From: an uncultured bacterium
GTDB lineage: Bacteria > Bacillota > Clostridia > Christensenellales > QALW01
Length of the DNA: 11,461 nt
Reading direction: 5' to 3'
NCBI GenBank assembly: GCA_905214315.1
Contig: CAJMLN010000054.1
Location: forward strand, 1 to 11,461
Made by a program: the position numbers and the translations under genes. Positions 1 through 7,393 of this stretch are shown here, in pieces. The notes under the pieces were generated by a model. The model was not told the DNA's origin, ran no database searches, and worked only from the letters and a program-made list of their open reading frames with translations. Within the stretch, counting starts at the first letter, position 1. Every line of letters starts with the position of its first letter.

Positions 1-105
1 AAAAATTAATGGTAGATTTTTTTACAGATATTTTTCTTTCAAATCTATCCCTCAAAATCCGCCTATGAAATTTTAACGTTTTACAAAAATTTCACCTTTT
101 TTCAT

Positions 106-134
106 TTGACAGTATCTTTCGGTTTTTTTATAAT
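106..134 (+). promoter_or_regulatory. Sigma-A type promoter of the marR-ABC operon
   Basis: TTGACA at 106-111 and TATAAT at 129-134 are separated by exactly 17 bp. Both hexamers match the vegetative consensus perfectly, so this should be a strong promoter unless repressed. The expected transcription start falls near 141, inside the palindrome at 132-168, which fits repression by steric block. Upstream (1-105) the sequence is AT-rich and I see no gene there. Confidence 0.9.
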
Positions 135-168
135 AGTTAACGTGTTAATTATTAACATGTTAACTATT
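132..168. promoter_or_regulatory. Double MarR-type operator palindrome
   Basis: A 37-bp inverted repeat is centred on base 150. All arm positions pair except 142/158, which is a G/T pair. It contains two 12-bp sites of form TTAACnnGTTAA: 137-148 (TTAACGTGTTAA) and 152-163 (TTAACATGTTAA). Their centres are 15 bp apart. The palindrome begins inside the -10 hexamer and covers the expected transcription start. MarR-family dimers typically bind palindromes of this size next to their own gene, so autorepression by the product of the adjacent gene is the likely role. This is inference from position and symmetry. Confidence 0.85.
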
Positions 169-173
169 TTAGT

Positions 174-180
174 AAGGAGG
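174..180 (+). promoter_or_regulatory. Ribosome binding site fixing the TTG start of the MarR gene
   Basis: AAGGAGG lies 8 bases before the TTG at 189. It is a near-perfect match to the anti-Shine-Dalgarno sequence. The first in-frame ATG would be at 261, inside the conserved N-terminal helix region, so the TTG start is preferred. Confidence 0.85.
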
Positions 181-188
181 GAGCCTGC

Positions 189-626
189 TTGGCCGAAAAA
201 GAGCATTACCTTTCCGTGCAGCGTAAATTTATTCAAATTAACCGCCTGCACCGCACCATCATGGATAAAGCCATCGGCGCTACTGGAGTACACCGAAGTC
301 AGCATATGCTGCTGGTGTACCTTTCACACACGCAAAGCGCACCGACGCAAAAGGAAATCGCCGATGCTTTTCAAATCAGTTCCGCCGCCGTAGCCGTCGC
401 ACTCAAAAAAATGGAACAAAACGGTTATATTTCCCGTATTTCTTCCAACGGCGATATGCGCTGCAACAAAATAACGATAACCGAAAAAGGCTACGAAATT
501 TTAAAAACTACAAAAAAAATGGTAGATGCTATCGATTCCGCAATTTACGCCGGATTCACCAAAGAGGAATTATCCACTTTTTCTGCCTGTCTGGATAAAA
601 TGCAGGAAAATCTTTTAAAGCTTTAA
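189..626 (+). CDS. MarR-family winged helix-turn-helix transcriptional regulator
   Basis: This 145-residue protein has the usual length of a MarR dimeric repressor. Residues 1-50 form the N-terminal dimerisation helices. Residues 52-79 (PTQKEIADAF through MEQNGY) are the helix-turn-helix, with the recognition helix near SSAAVAVALKKM. Residues 84-98 carry the wing, with the D-M-R signature at 89-91 followed by the ITITEKG strand. The C-terminal helices (about 101-145) complete the dimer interface. The TTG start is supported by AAGGAGG 8 bases upstream. The gene sits directly behind a 37-bp double palindrome and 30 bp before an ABC exporter pair. That arrangement suggests a repressor of its own operon that is released by a compound the exporter removes. 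The ligand cannot be told from sequence. Confidence 0.93.
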   Translation: MAEKEHYLSVQRKFIQINRLHRTIMDKAIGATGVHRSQHMLLVYLSHTQSAPTQKEIADAFQISSAAVAVALKKMEQNGYISRISSNGDMRCNKITITEKGYEILKTTKKMVDAIDSAIYAGFTKEELSTFSACLDKMQENLLKL

Positions 627-640
627 CACAAGTATATAAA

Positions 641-646
641 AAGGAG
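641..646 (+). promoter_or_regulatory. Ribosome binding site deciding a TTG start
   Basis: AAGGAG ends 10 bases before the TTG at 657. An ATG at 647-649 and another at 665-667 lie close by but are both in the wrong frame, so neither can start the ABC protein. The TTG is the only start that gives the full-length N-terminus. Confidence 0.75.
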
Positions 647-656
647 ATGACAAATA

Positions 657-2426
657 TTGAAACGATGGTTCAAATACATCAAACCATACCTACCGGCCTT
701 TATTTTAGGTCCGCTGTGTATGATTGTAGAGGTAATCGGCGAAGTGCTGATGCCCAAGCTGCTGGCGCTGATTATTGATTACGGCGCCGGCGACAAGGAA
801 GCGCCGGTCTTTATTCAAAAGCTGTACGATCTGTTCGGCACGGACAGCGGCTTTATCGTCGCCATTATGACCGGCATGATTCTCACCGCCCTTTTAATGA
901 TGATAGGCGGCGTAGGCGGCGCTTGGTTTGGCGCCAAGGCCTCAGTCAATTTTGCAGCTGACCTGCGCTGCGACGTTTATAAGAAAGTGCAGAAATTTTC
1001 TTTTTCCAATATTGATAAATTCCAAACCGGCTCACTGGTGACCCGGCTTACCAATGATATTACGCAGGTACAGAATTTTATCAATGTCCTTCTGCGCATG
1101 GCACTGCGTGCGCCGGGTATGCTGATCGGCGCGCTGATCATGGCCATCATGCTCAATCCTTCGCTTACCGTAGTGCTGGGCGTTTCTATTCCTCTGATGC
1201 TAATAGTAATCGCCTTTCTGATCTCCAAAGGCTTTCCGCGTTTTTCCAGGATGCAGGAAAAAATTGACGCGCTCAACTCCACCGTCCAGGAGAACATCAC
1301 AAACGTACGTGTAGTAAAAAGCTTTGTTCGGGAGGACTTTGAAAAAGATAAATTTTCCCGTGCCAACAGCAATTTAAGAAAAGCCGGCTTCAGCGCCATG
1401 AGCATTATGATTTTCATCTCTCCGCTGGTCACTTTTTTCATGAATGCAACTACTATCGCTGTTTATTGGTTTGGTGGAAATATGGTGATATCCGGCAGTA
1501 TGTCTCCCGGGGATTTGACAGCCTTTATTACCTACATTACACAAATTCTGATGTCCTTAATGATGGTAACCATGCTGTTTATGATGCTTTCCCGTGCGCT
1601 GGCCTCCACCAAACGTATCGCTGAAGTATTAGATGAAAAAATCGATATCTCCGATGGAAGCGCCTCCAAAGAGCTCACCGTGCAGAACGGCCGGATCGAA
1701 TTTAAAAACGTCTCCTTCCGCTATTATAAAAACAGCGAGGAAAAGGTCCTGGATTCCGTCAGCTTCACCATTCCCCCGCGGGCAACGGTGGGGATTATCG
1801 GCTCCACCGGCTGCGGAAAAACCACGCTGGTTTCCATGATTCCGCGTCTGTACGATGCAGACGAAGGAGAGGTGCTGATTGACGGCGTCAACGTAAAGGA
1901 CTATTCCCTTTTCCAGCTGCGCGAAAGCGTGGGCATGGTTCTGCAAAAAAACGTGCTTTTTTCCGGTACAATTGAAGAAAATCTACGCTGGGGCGATGAA
2001 AACGCCTCGGATGAAGAAATTCGCGCTGCGGCCGAAAGTGCGCAGGCGGATAAATTTGTATCCTCCTTCCCCAAGGGCTATCAAACAGATCTGGATCAGG
2101 GCGGCACCAACGTCTCCGGCGGACAAAAGCAGAGGCTCTGCATTGCGCGCACCCTGCTGAAGAAGCCCAAAATCATTATTTTGGACGATTCCACCAGCGC
2201 AGTGGATACCGCTACCGAAACACAAATACGCACGGCCTTTAAAACCAATCTTTCCGACGCAACAAAAATTATCATTGCGCAGCGGATCAGCTCCGTCATG
2301 GATGCAGACATGATTCTTGTAATGGATAACGGAAAAATAACCGGTATCGGTACGCATGAACAGCTTTTAAAAGAAAATACCGAATACCAAGAAATTTATT
2401 ATTCTCAAATGGATAAGGAGGCATAA
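657..2426 (+). CDS. ABC exporter half-transporter, degenerate-site subunit
   Basis: This 589-residue protein has the type IV (exporter) ABC layout, with a six-helix membrane domain (about 12-312) followed by a nucleotide-binding domain (about 340-585). Likely helices are near 12-38, 65-90, 141-166, 168-190, 248-272 and 288-312. Walker A is GSTGCGKT (382-389), the signature is VSGGQ (486-490), and Walker B is IIILDD (506-511). Asp511 stands where the catalytic glutamate normally is, and the H-loop histidine is replaced by Gln542. These two changes mark the subunit that carries the non-hydrolysing ATP site in heterodimeric exporters such as BmrC/BmrD or TM287/TM288. It ends 2 bases before its partner. 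Export of drugs or other hydrophobic compounds is likely; the substrate is unknown. The start is TTG. Confidence 0.95.
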   Translation: MKRWFKYIKPYLPAFILGPLCMIVEVIGEVLMPKLLALIIDYGAGDKEAPVFIQKLYDLFGTDSGFIVAIMTGMILTALLMMIGGVGGAWFGAKASVNFAADLRCDVYKKVQKFSFSNIDKFQTGSLVTRLTNDITQVQNFINVLLRMALRAPGMLIGALIMAIMLNPSLTVVLGVSIPLMLIVIAFLISKGFPRFSRMQEKIDALNSTVQENITNVRVVKSFVREDFEKDKFSRANSNLRKAGFSAMSIMIFISPLVTFFMNATTIAVYWFGGNMVISGSMSPGDLTAFITYITQILMSLMMVTMLFMMLSRALASTKRIAEVLDEKIDISDGSASKELTVQNGRIEFKNVSFRYYKNSEEKVLDSVSFTIPPRATVGIIGSTGCGKTTLVSMIPRLYDADEGEVLIDGVNVKDYSLFQLRESVGMVLQKNVLFSGTIEENLRWGDENASDEEIRAAAESAQADKFVSSFPKGYQTDLDQGGTNVSGGQKQRLCIARTLLKKPKIIILDDSTSAVDTATETQIRTAFKTNLSDATKIIIAQRISSVMDADMILVMDNGKITGIGTHEQLLKENTEYQEIYYSQMDKEA

Positions 2427-2428
2427 TC

Positions 2429-4300
2429 ATGAAGCGAACCTTAGAAGACCTCCAGAAGCAATACAGCAAAACCGCTTCCGGTTCCGCCGGCGGCAGAATG
2501 ATGGGGCCCGGCGGTCCCCGGCGGGGAGGGCCGCACGCCAGCGGAAAGCCCAAAAACACGTCTGCCACGGTAAAACGGCTTTTTTCCTATATTGCCGAGC
2601 ACAAATTTAAATTGATTCTTGTATTTTTACTGATGCTCACCAGCAGCATAACCTCCCTGATCGGTTCCTACAACCTGCGTCCGATCATCAATCACATTAC
2701 CGACGGTGCAACCTCCGCGGCGGACAGAATCGCTTATCTGGGCCAGACGCTGATTATTTTGGGTATTATCTATCTGGTAGGCGTATTTGCTACATACCTT
2801 CAGAACCGCATCATGGTCACCGTTTCGCAAAGCTCTATCGAAAAGCTGCGCAACGATCTGTTCTGCAAGCTGCAGACGCTGCCTACCCGATATTTCGATT
2901 CCAATCCCACCGGTGAAATTATGAGCCGCTTTACCAACGACATCGATAATATCGACAATATGATCAACCAGACGCTGACCAGCCTGATTTCCGGCGCCAT
3001 CCAGCTGATCGGCACCTTTATTGTAATGGTTTCCACCAACATCTGGCTCACCCTGATCACAATTGTATTCATCCCTATCTTTACCCTGGGTGGCGGACTC
3101 ATTGCCAAAAAGTCAAGCAAATATTACGGCGGCCAGCAGGCAGCTTTGGGCGCGATAAACGGCTATATTGAGGAAACCGTCAACGGTGCCAAGGTCATCA
3201 AGGTCTTCAATCACGAAGAGACCTGCACAGAAGAATTTGAGCTCTTAAACAACGATATGCGCCAAAAGCAGTTGAAAGCACAGTTTTACGGCGGTATTAT
3301 GGGGCCGATTATGGGCAATACCAGCCAGATCAGCTATGCTGTCACCGCAGGAATCGGCGGTCTGATGTGCCTGACCGGGAATTTTGATGTAGGCGGCCTT
3401 TCCGTTTTCTGCGGCTATTCCCGTAACTTTTCAATGCCCATCAACACGATCTCCCAGCAGATGAGCACAATCTTTGCCGCGCTTGCCGGTGCAGAGCGCG
3501 TATTCCGCGTCATGGATACCGCGCCGGAGGAACCCGACAGAGAAAATGCGGCGGACATGGCACAAATAGAAGGCAACGTCGTTTTAGACGACGTAACCTT
3601 CGGGTATGTACCGGAAAAGATAATCTTAAAACATATTTCCCTAAGTGCTAAGCCGGGGCAGAAAATTGCCTTTGTAGGCTCCACCGGAGCGGGTAAAACC
3701 ACAATTACCAACCTCCTGAACCGTTTTTATGATATCGAAGAAGGCACCATTACCATTGACGGCGTTAATATTCTGGATATTCAGCGGAGCGTGCTGCGTA
3801 AAAATATCGCAATGGTCCTGCAGGACACCCATTTATTCACCGGAACGGTAATGGAAAATATCCGTTACGGCCGACTCGACGCCACGGACGAAGAGGTCAT
3901 CGCCGCGGCAAAAACCGCCAGCGCGCATTCCTTCATTCTGCGCCTTTCCGATGGCTATAATACAATGATCGAAGGTGACGGCTCCAATCTTTCACAGGGA
4001 CAGCGGCAGCTGCTGAATATCGCCCGCGCGGCATTAAGCAAAGCGCCGATCCTCGTTCTTGATGAAGCTACCAGCTCAGTAGATACGCGAACGGAGCGCC
4101 ATATTGAACACGGTATGAACCGATTGATGAAGAACCGCACTACGTTTGTCATCGCTCATCGCCTCTCCACCGTACGCAATGCCGATATGATTATGGTTTT
4201 GGAAAATGGTGAAATCATTGAGCGGGGAAGCCATGAAGAATTATTAAAGCTGAAAGGACGTTATTATGAGCTGTATACCGGCATCAAAGAACTGGATTAA
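2429..4300 (+). CDS. ABC exporter half-transporter, catalytic subunit
   Basis: This 623-residue protein has the same fold as its upstream neighbour. It is preceded by an N-terminal cytoplasmic tail of about 45 residues rich in Gly, Pro and Arg (for example GPGGPRRGG at 26-34), a feature seen in some clostridial exporters of this family. The membrane domain spans roughly 58-345. Walker A is GSTGAGKT (417-424) and Walker B ends LDE, with catalytic Glu546. His577 of the H-loop (IAHR) is present. The signature is LSQGQ (521-525), a deviation from LSGGQ. This combination, canonical catalytic residues with a modified signature, is exactly what the partner of a degenerate subunit should have: the altered signature faces the inactive site. 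AAGGAGG (2415-2421) lies 7 bases before the ATG. The last 35 bases overlap the cyclophilin gene. Confidence 0.95.
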   Translation: MKRTLEDLQKQYSKTASGSAGGRMMGPGGPRRGGPHASGKPKNTSATVKRLFSYIAEHKFKLILVFLLMLTSSITSLIGSYNLRPIINHITDGATSAADRIAYLGQTLIILGIIYLVGVFATYLQNRIMVTVSQSSIEKLRNDLFCKLQTLPTRYFDSNPTGEIMSRFTNDIDNIDNMINQTLTSLISGAIQLIGTFIVMVSTNIWLTLITIVFIPIFTLGGGLIAKKSSKYYGGQQAALGAINGYIEETVNGAKVIKVFNHEETCTEEFELLNNDMRQKQLKAQFYGGIMGPIMGNTSQISYAVTAGIGGLMCLTGNFDVGGLSVFCGYSRNFSMPINTISQQMSTIFAALAGAERVFRVMDTAPEEPDRENAADMAQIEGNVVLDDVTFGYVPEKIILKHISLSAKPGQKIAFVGSTGAGKTTITNLLNRFYDIEEGTITIDGVNILDIQRSVLRKNIAMVLQDTHLFTGTVMENIRYGRLDATDEEVIAAAKTASAHSFILRLSDGYNTMIEGDGSNLSQGQRQLLNIARAALSKAPILVLDEATSSVDTRTERHIEHGMNRLMKNRTTFVIAHRLSTVRNADMIMVLENGEIIERGSHEELLKLKGRYYELYTGIKELD

Positions 4301-4934
4301 AGTTCCGGCAATCCTCCTTTCCGTTCTGCTCCTCTGCAGCTGCACCGGCAAAGGAGAGGAAGAACAGGACTCTGTTCCGCACGAGGACACGCTCAGCGGC
4401 GAGCTGGAAGGATATTCCTTTACTCAAACAGATTTGCAGACCGATACCGTAAAATTAGAGATGACCAACGGGGAAGTCATTTTAATGGAGCTATACCCCC
4501 AGGAAGCGCCGGAGACCGTAAAAAACTTTAAAAAGCTTATAGAGAAAAAGTATTATGACGGCTTGCTCTTTCACCGCGTGGTAAAGGATTTTGTCATACA
4601 GACCGGTGATCCCACCGGAACGGGCTCCGGCGGCTCCAGCGAGAAGATTTACGGAGAATTCGGTATCAACGGATTTTCAAATCCCATAGAGCACACCCGC
4701 GGAACACTCTCCATGGCACGCCTTTCTCATGATTATAACAGCGCTTCCTCGCAATTTTTTATCTGCCATCAGGACGCGCCTTCTTTAAACGGAAGCTATG
4801 CCGCCTTCGGGCGGGTCATTGCCGGAATGGATACGGTGGACAAAATCGCCGCTGTAAAAACCGACAGCCGCGGCTATCCCCATACGCCGCAAAAAATAGC
4901 CTCCATACGATTTGTAACCGTTACAAAAGCATAA
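4266..4934 (+). CDS. Lipoprotein cyclophilin-type peptidyl-prolyl cis-trans isomerase
   Basis: This 222-residue protein starts with a basic segment, a hydrophobic stretch (about 13-24) and a lipobox LCSC with Cys26 as the predicted lipidated residue, so it should be anchored on the outer face of the membrane. The cyclophilin domain covers about 60-220. Seen motifs are FHRV (102-105, with Arg104 matching the catalytic Arg55 of human cyclophilin A), F109, Q112, and QFFI (163-166). The tryptophan needed for tight cyclosporin binding is absent (Ser173 at the aligned place), as in many bacterial homologues. It would catalyse proline isomerisation during folding of exported proteins. AAAGGA (4253-4258) lies 7 bases before the ATG. 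The start lies inside the preceding exporter gene (35-bp overlap), implying translational coupling and co-regulation by the MarR operator. Confidence 0.95.
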   Translation: MSCIPASKNWIKVPAILLSVLLLCSCTGKGEEEQDSVPHEDTLSGELEGYSFTQTDLQTDTVKLEMTNGEVILMELYPQEAPETVKNFKKLIEKKYYDGLLFHRVVKDFVIQTGDPTGTGSGGSSEKIYGEFGINGFSNPIEHTRGTLSMARLSHDYNSASSQFFICHQDAPSLNGSYAAFGRVIAGMDTVDKIAAVKTDSRGYPHTPQKIASIRFVTVTKA

Positions 4935-4935
4935 C

Positions 4936-4970
4936 ATACGGCCGGAAATATTTCCGGCCGTATATTTTAT
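4936..4970 (+). terminator. Terminator of the marR-ABC-cyclophilin operon
   Basis: A perfect 28-bp palindrome (ATACGGCCGGAAA at 4936-4948 and its complement at 4951-4963) starts 1 base after the cyclophilin stop. It is followed by a T-rich tract (ATTTTAT). It could also work weakly for the convergent small gene on the other strand. Confidence 0.85.
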
Positions 4971-4987
4971 CTGAGCGCCTCTACGGT

Positions 4988-5176
4988 CTACGCGCTCAGC
5001 CGCCAATCTGTAAAATCCTCATCTTTTCCGGCTGTATGCCGGCTGTATTTCACACAAGAGACCGTCCTTTTGCTCGCTCTGCTCCTCCGCCTTTTTTCCC
5101 TCCTTTTCTTCCGCATCCACAGATCTATACCTATATTACAGCCTATCCAAAGCATAAATACCATCAGCGTTCCCAT
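4988..5176 (-). CDS. Small basic membrane-protein candidate (62 aa), unknown function
   Basis: I do not recognise this protein. The first 21 residues (MGTLMVFMLWIGCNIGIDLWM) are hydrophobic and could form one membrane segment. They are followed at once by a strongly basic stretch (RKKRREKRRRSR, 22-33) that would stay in the cytoplasm. The tail (about 34-62) is polar. Coding potential rests on a strong GGAGGAG ribosome binding site 7 bases before the ATG, a clean segment layout, and position between terminators. A TATAAT-like -10 (5209-5214) lies upstream, but its -35 is poor. It is convergent with the cyclophilin gene and lies downstream of groEL on the same strand, separated from it by two hairpins. 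It could instead be a non-coding stretch with a chance frame. Confidence 0.55.
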   Translation of the reverse strand: MGTLMVFMLWIGCNIGIDLWMRKKRREKRRRSRASKRTVSCVKYSRHTAGKDEDFTDWRLSA

Positions 5177-5208
5177 TTTTAAGCTCCTCCGTTCTTTTTT
5201 ACAAGTCT

Positions 5209-5214
5209 ATTATA
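5209..5214 (-). promoter_or_regulatory. Possible -10 element for the small membrane-protein gene
   Basis: On the - strand this reads TATAAT, about 33 bases before the start codon. At 16-17 bp upstream only a weak -35 (TTTTAA or GTTTTA) is present, and it overlaps the hairpin at 5223-5244. The call is therefore tentative. Confidence 0.35.
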
Positions 5215-5244
5215 TAAAAACAAAAGTCCGTTAAAACGGACTTT
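5212..5244 (-). terminator. Second terminator downstream of groEL
   Basis: The inverted repeat is AAAGTCCGTT (5223-5232) and AACGGACTTT (5235-5244), with a 2-base loop. On the - strand it is followed by TGTTTTTATA, giving a typical intrinsic terminator. It would catch transcripts that pass the first groEL terminator. The 136 bases between the two hairpins (5245-5380) hold no gene I can support. Confidence 0.7.
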
Positions 5245-5380
5245 GAAGAAAAAAAAACGGATTTTTTATTCTGTTTATAAAACAATACTTTTTGCCAAGC
5301 CCTTTGCCTGCCGTTCGGGATGCGTTGCCCTGAAAAAAGCGGCTGTTCCGGTTAAAAAGCGTGAGGCAAACACCCTTATA

Positions 5381-5415
5381 CATATAAAAAGGCTTCAGCG
5401 CTTTGCGCTGAAGCC
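5381..5415 (-). terminator. groEL intrinsic terminator
   Basis: A perfect 11-bp GC-rich stem, GGCTTCAGCGC (5391-5401) with its complement (5405-5415), closes a 3-base loop. On the - strand a TTTTTATAT tract follows. It lies 27 bases after the groEL stop codon, which is the expected place for the end of the groESL transcript. Confidence 0.92.
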
Positions 5416-5442
5416 CTCCTGTATTTACAGAAAACCTGAATT

Positions 5443-7071
5443 TTAATACATACCGCCCATTCCGCCGGGAGCAGCCGGTGCCGGCGGTTCCGGCGCGGGA
5501 ATATCCGCAACCAGGCATTCGGTGGTAAGCATTGTGGACGCAACGCTTGCAGCATTGGTCAGAGCCGTACGGCTTACCTTGGTAGGATCGATAATACCCT
5601 TTTCTACCATATTGCAGTATTCGTCGTTTGCTGCGTCATAACCATAGTTGGCATCATGATTTTCCAATACCTTTGCCACAATAACAGATCCTTCCAGACC
5701 CGCGTTGACAGCAATCTGCCGCATGGGCTCCTCAATGGCCCGAAGCACGATAGCCGCACCGGTCTTGGCGTCGCCGGCCAATGTCTCCATATGCGCCTTT
5801 ACCGCCGGCGCTACGCTGAGCAGAGCCACACCGCCGCCGGGAACGATACCCTCTTCCACAGCAGCCTTTGTAGCCGCCAGGGCGTCTTCAATGCGCAGCT
5901 TCTTCTCTTTCATCTCCACTTCCGTAGCAGCGCCAACCTGTACAACGGCTACACCGCCGGCCAGCTTAGCCAAACGCTCCTGAAGCTTCTCTTTATCATA
6001 GTCACTGGTCGTTTCGGCGATCTGTGCCTTAATGGACTGTACTCTTGCCGCAATATCGTCCTTGCTGCCGGCCCCCTCAATGATAGTGGTATTTTCCTTA
6101 TCCACCTTTACTACGCGCGCCGTTCCCAGAAGATCCATTGTGGCATCCTTGAGTTCAAGGCCCAGTTCCTCGGAAATAACCTGGCCGCCGGTCAGTACAG
6201 CGATATCCTGCAGCATGGCCTTTCTTCTGTCGCCGAAACCAGGAGCTTTGACGGCAACCACGTTAAAGGTACCGCGCAGCTTGTTTACCACCAGTGTTGC
6301 CAGCGGCTCACTCTCAATATCGTCGGCAATGATCAGCAGCTTTTTGCCCATCTGAACGATCTGCTCAAGAATCGGCAGGATTTCCTGAATATTCGTAATC
6401 TTTTTATCGGTAATTAAAATCAGCGGATTGTCCAGCACCGCTTCCATTTTATCGGTATCGGTAACCATATAGGAAGAAGCATAGCCGCGGTCGAACTGCA
6501 TTCCCTCTACCAGGCCAAGCTCCGTCTTCATGGTCTTGGACTCCTCAACCGTGATAACGCCGTCCTTGCCCACTTTTTCCATGGCGTCGGCAATCAGGCT
6601 TCCGATCTCATTATCGCCCGCAGAAATTGCAGCAACCTGCGCGATTGCGGTTTTATTTTCAATGGGCTTGGAAATCTTTTTAAGCTCGTCCACGGCTACT
6701 TCTACCGCGGAAAGAATACCCTTGCGCAGTACCATCGGATTGGCTCCGGCAGCCACGTTCTTGGCACCCTCGCGGAAAATTGCCTGCGCAAGCACCGCAG
6801 CGGTAGTAGTACCGTCACCGGCCACGTCATTGGTCTTTACAGAAACCTCTTTTACCAGCTGGGCTCCCATATTCTCAAAGGGATCCTCCAGTTCAATTTC
6901 CTTGGCAATGGTTACACCGTCGTTATTGATCAGCGGCGAACCATATTTTTTATCCAGAACCACATTGCGTCCTTTAGGACCCAAGGTAATTTTTACGGTG
7001 TCTGCCAGAATATCTACACCAGTCTGAAGCGATCTGCGCGCTTCCTCACCATATTTAAATTGTTTTGCCAT
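5443..7071 (-). CDS. groEL: Chaperonin GroEL (60 kDa, Hsp60)
   Basis: This 542-residue protein has the usual GroEL length and is conserved over its whole span. ATP-binding elements include TLGPKGRNVVLDK (29-41) and DGTTTA (86-91), where Asp86 matches the ATP-hydrolysis residue Asp87 of E. coli. The GGGVALL element is present in the second equatorial half. The C-terminus ends in the flexible GGMGGMY tail that projects into the ring cavity. It forms a double heptameric ring in the cytoplasm and folds proteins with the GroES lid, using ATP. The gene follows groES by 13 bp, with AAGGGGG just before the ATG (8-base spacing). Control is by the CIRCE element upstream of groES. Confidence 0.99.
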   Translation of the reverse strand: MAKQFKYGEEARRSLQTGVDILADTVKITLGPKGRNVVLDKKYGSPLINNDGVTIAKEIELEDPFENMGAQLVKEVSVKTNDVAGDGTTTAAVLAQAIFREGAKNVAAGANPMVLRKGILSAVEVAVDELKKISKPIENKTAIAQVAAISAGDNEIGSLIADAMEKVGKDGVITVEESKTMKTELGLVEGMQFDRGYASSYMVTDTDKMEAVLDNPLILITDKKITNIQEILPILEQIVQMGKKLLIIADDIESEPLATLVVNKLRGTFNVVAVKAPGFGDRRKAMLQDIAVLTGGQVISEELGLELKDATMDLLGTARVVKVDKENTTIIEGAGSKDDIAARVQSIKAQIAETTSDYDKEKLQERLAKLAGGVAVVQVGAATEVEMKEKKLRIEDALAATKAAVEEGIVPGGGVALLSVAPAVKAHMETLAGDAKTGAAIVLRAIEEPMRQIAVNAGLEGSVIVAKVLENHDANYGYDAANDEYCNMVEKGIIDPTKVSRTALTNAASVASTMLTTECLVADIPAPEPPAPAAPGGMGGMY

Positions 7072-7084
7072 AATCTTATCCCCC

Positions 7085-7372
7085 TTATTCCTCTATAACG
7101 CCTAAAATATCACTTTGGCTGATTACCATGTACTCGGTGCCGTCAAGCTTTACGGTAGTGCCGGCATACTGGCTGTAAACAACCTTTTGGCCTACGCTTA
7201 CCTGCATCACAACCTCTTTGCCGCCCACCATGCCTCCAGGTCCTACGGCGATTACATCGGCAAACTGGGGCTTTTCTTTCGCGGTACCGGTCAAAACGAT
7301 TCCGCTTTTGGTGGTCTCTTCCGCCTCACAGTTTTTGATGACTACTTTGTCAAACAATGGTCTTATCTTCAT
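7085..7372 (-). CDS. groES: Co-chaperonin GroES (10 kDa, Hsp10)
   Basis: This 95-residue protein has the family length. It begins MKIRPLFDKV and carries the mobile loop at about 16-33, with the hydrophobic GIVL tripeptide region (24-27) that binds GroEL. The roof-loop area around VGPGGMVGG follows. As a heptamer it caps the GroEL ring in the cytoplasm. AGGAGG (rc of 7381-7386) lies 8 bases before the ATG. It is the first gene of the groES-groEL operon, directly behind a CIRCE operator. Confidence 0.99.
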   Translation of the reverse strand: MKIRPLFDKVVIKNCEAEETTKSGIVLTGTAKEKPQFADVIAVGPGGMVGGKEVVMQVSVGQKVVYSQYAGTTVKLDGTEYMVISQSDILGVIEE

Positions 7373-7393
7373 GTCTATCTCCTCCTTTAATTA

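Noticed and set aside
67..93. 8-bp inverted repeat GAAATTTT / AAAATTTC upstream of the MarR promoter
   Set aside because: It is nearly pure A/T with an 11-base loop in an AT-rich region and is likely chance. No upstream gene is in view to support a terminator.
977..1441. 154-codon - strand frame inside the first ABC gene
   Set aside because: It is antisense to a clearly coding transporter and has no family resemblance or ribosome site.
4971..4999. 8-bp inverted repeat CTGAGCGC / GCGCTCAG near the end of the small membrane-protein gene
   Set aside because: The loop is 13 bases and there is no T-tract on either strand, so it is weak as a terminator. It overlaps the last codons of the frame.
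5243..5446. 67-codon + strand frame in the gap after groEL
   Set aside because: It has a TTG start with no ribosome site and reads through the terminator hairpin antisense; the Lys-rich start comes from an A-run.
5231..5518. 95-codon - strand frame overlapping the groEL C-terminus and both terminators
   Set aside because: It runs through the groEL terminator hairpin, has no ribosome site, and its composition shows no protein-like layout.
5656..6417. 253-codon open frame on the + strand inside groEL
   Set aside because: It lies wholly antisense to a highly conserved gene, has no ribosome site, and its sequence looks like a reverse translation of GroEL codons.
6530..7027. 165-codon open frame on the + strand inside groEL
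   Set aside because: It is antisense to GroEL, rich in Ser and Ala from codon complement effects, and lacks any recognisable motif or ribosome site.
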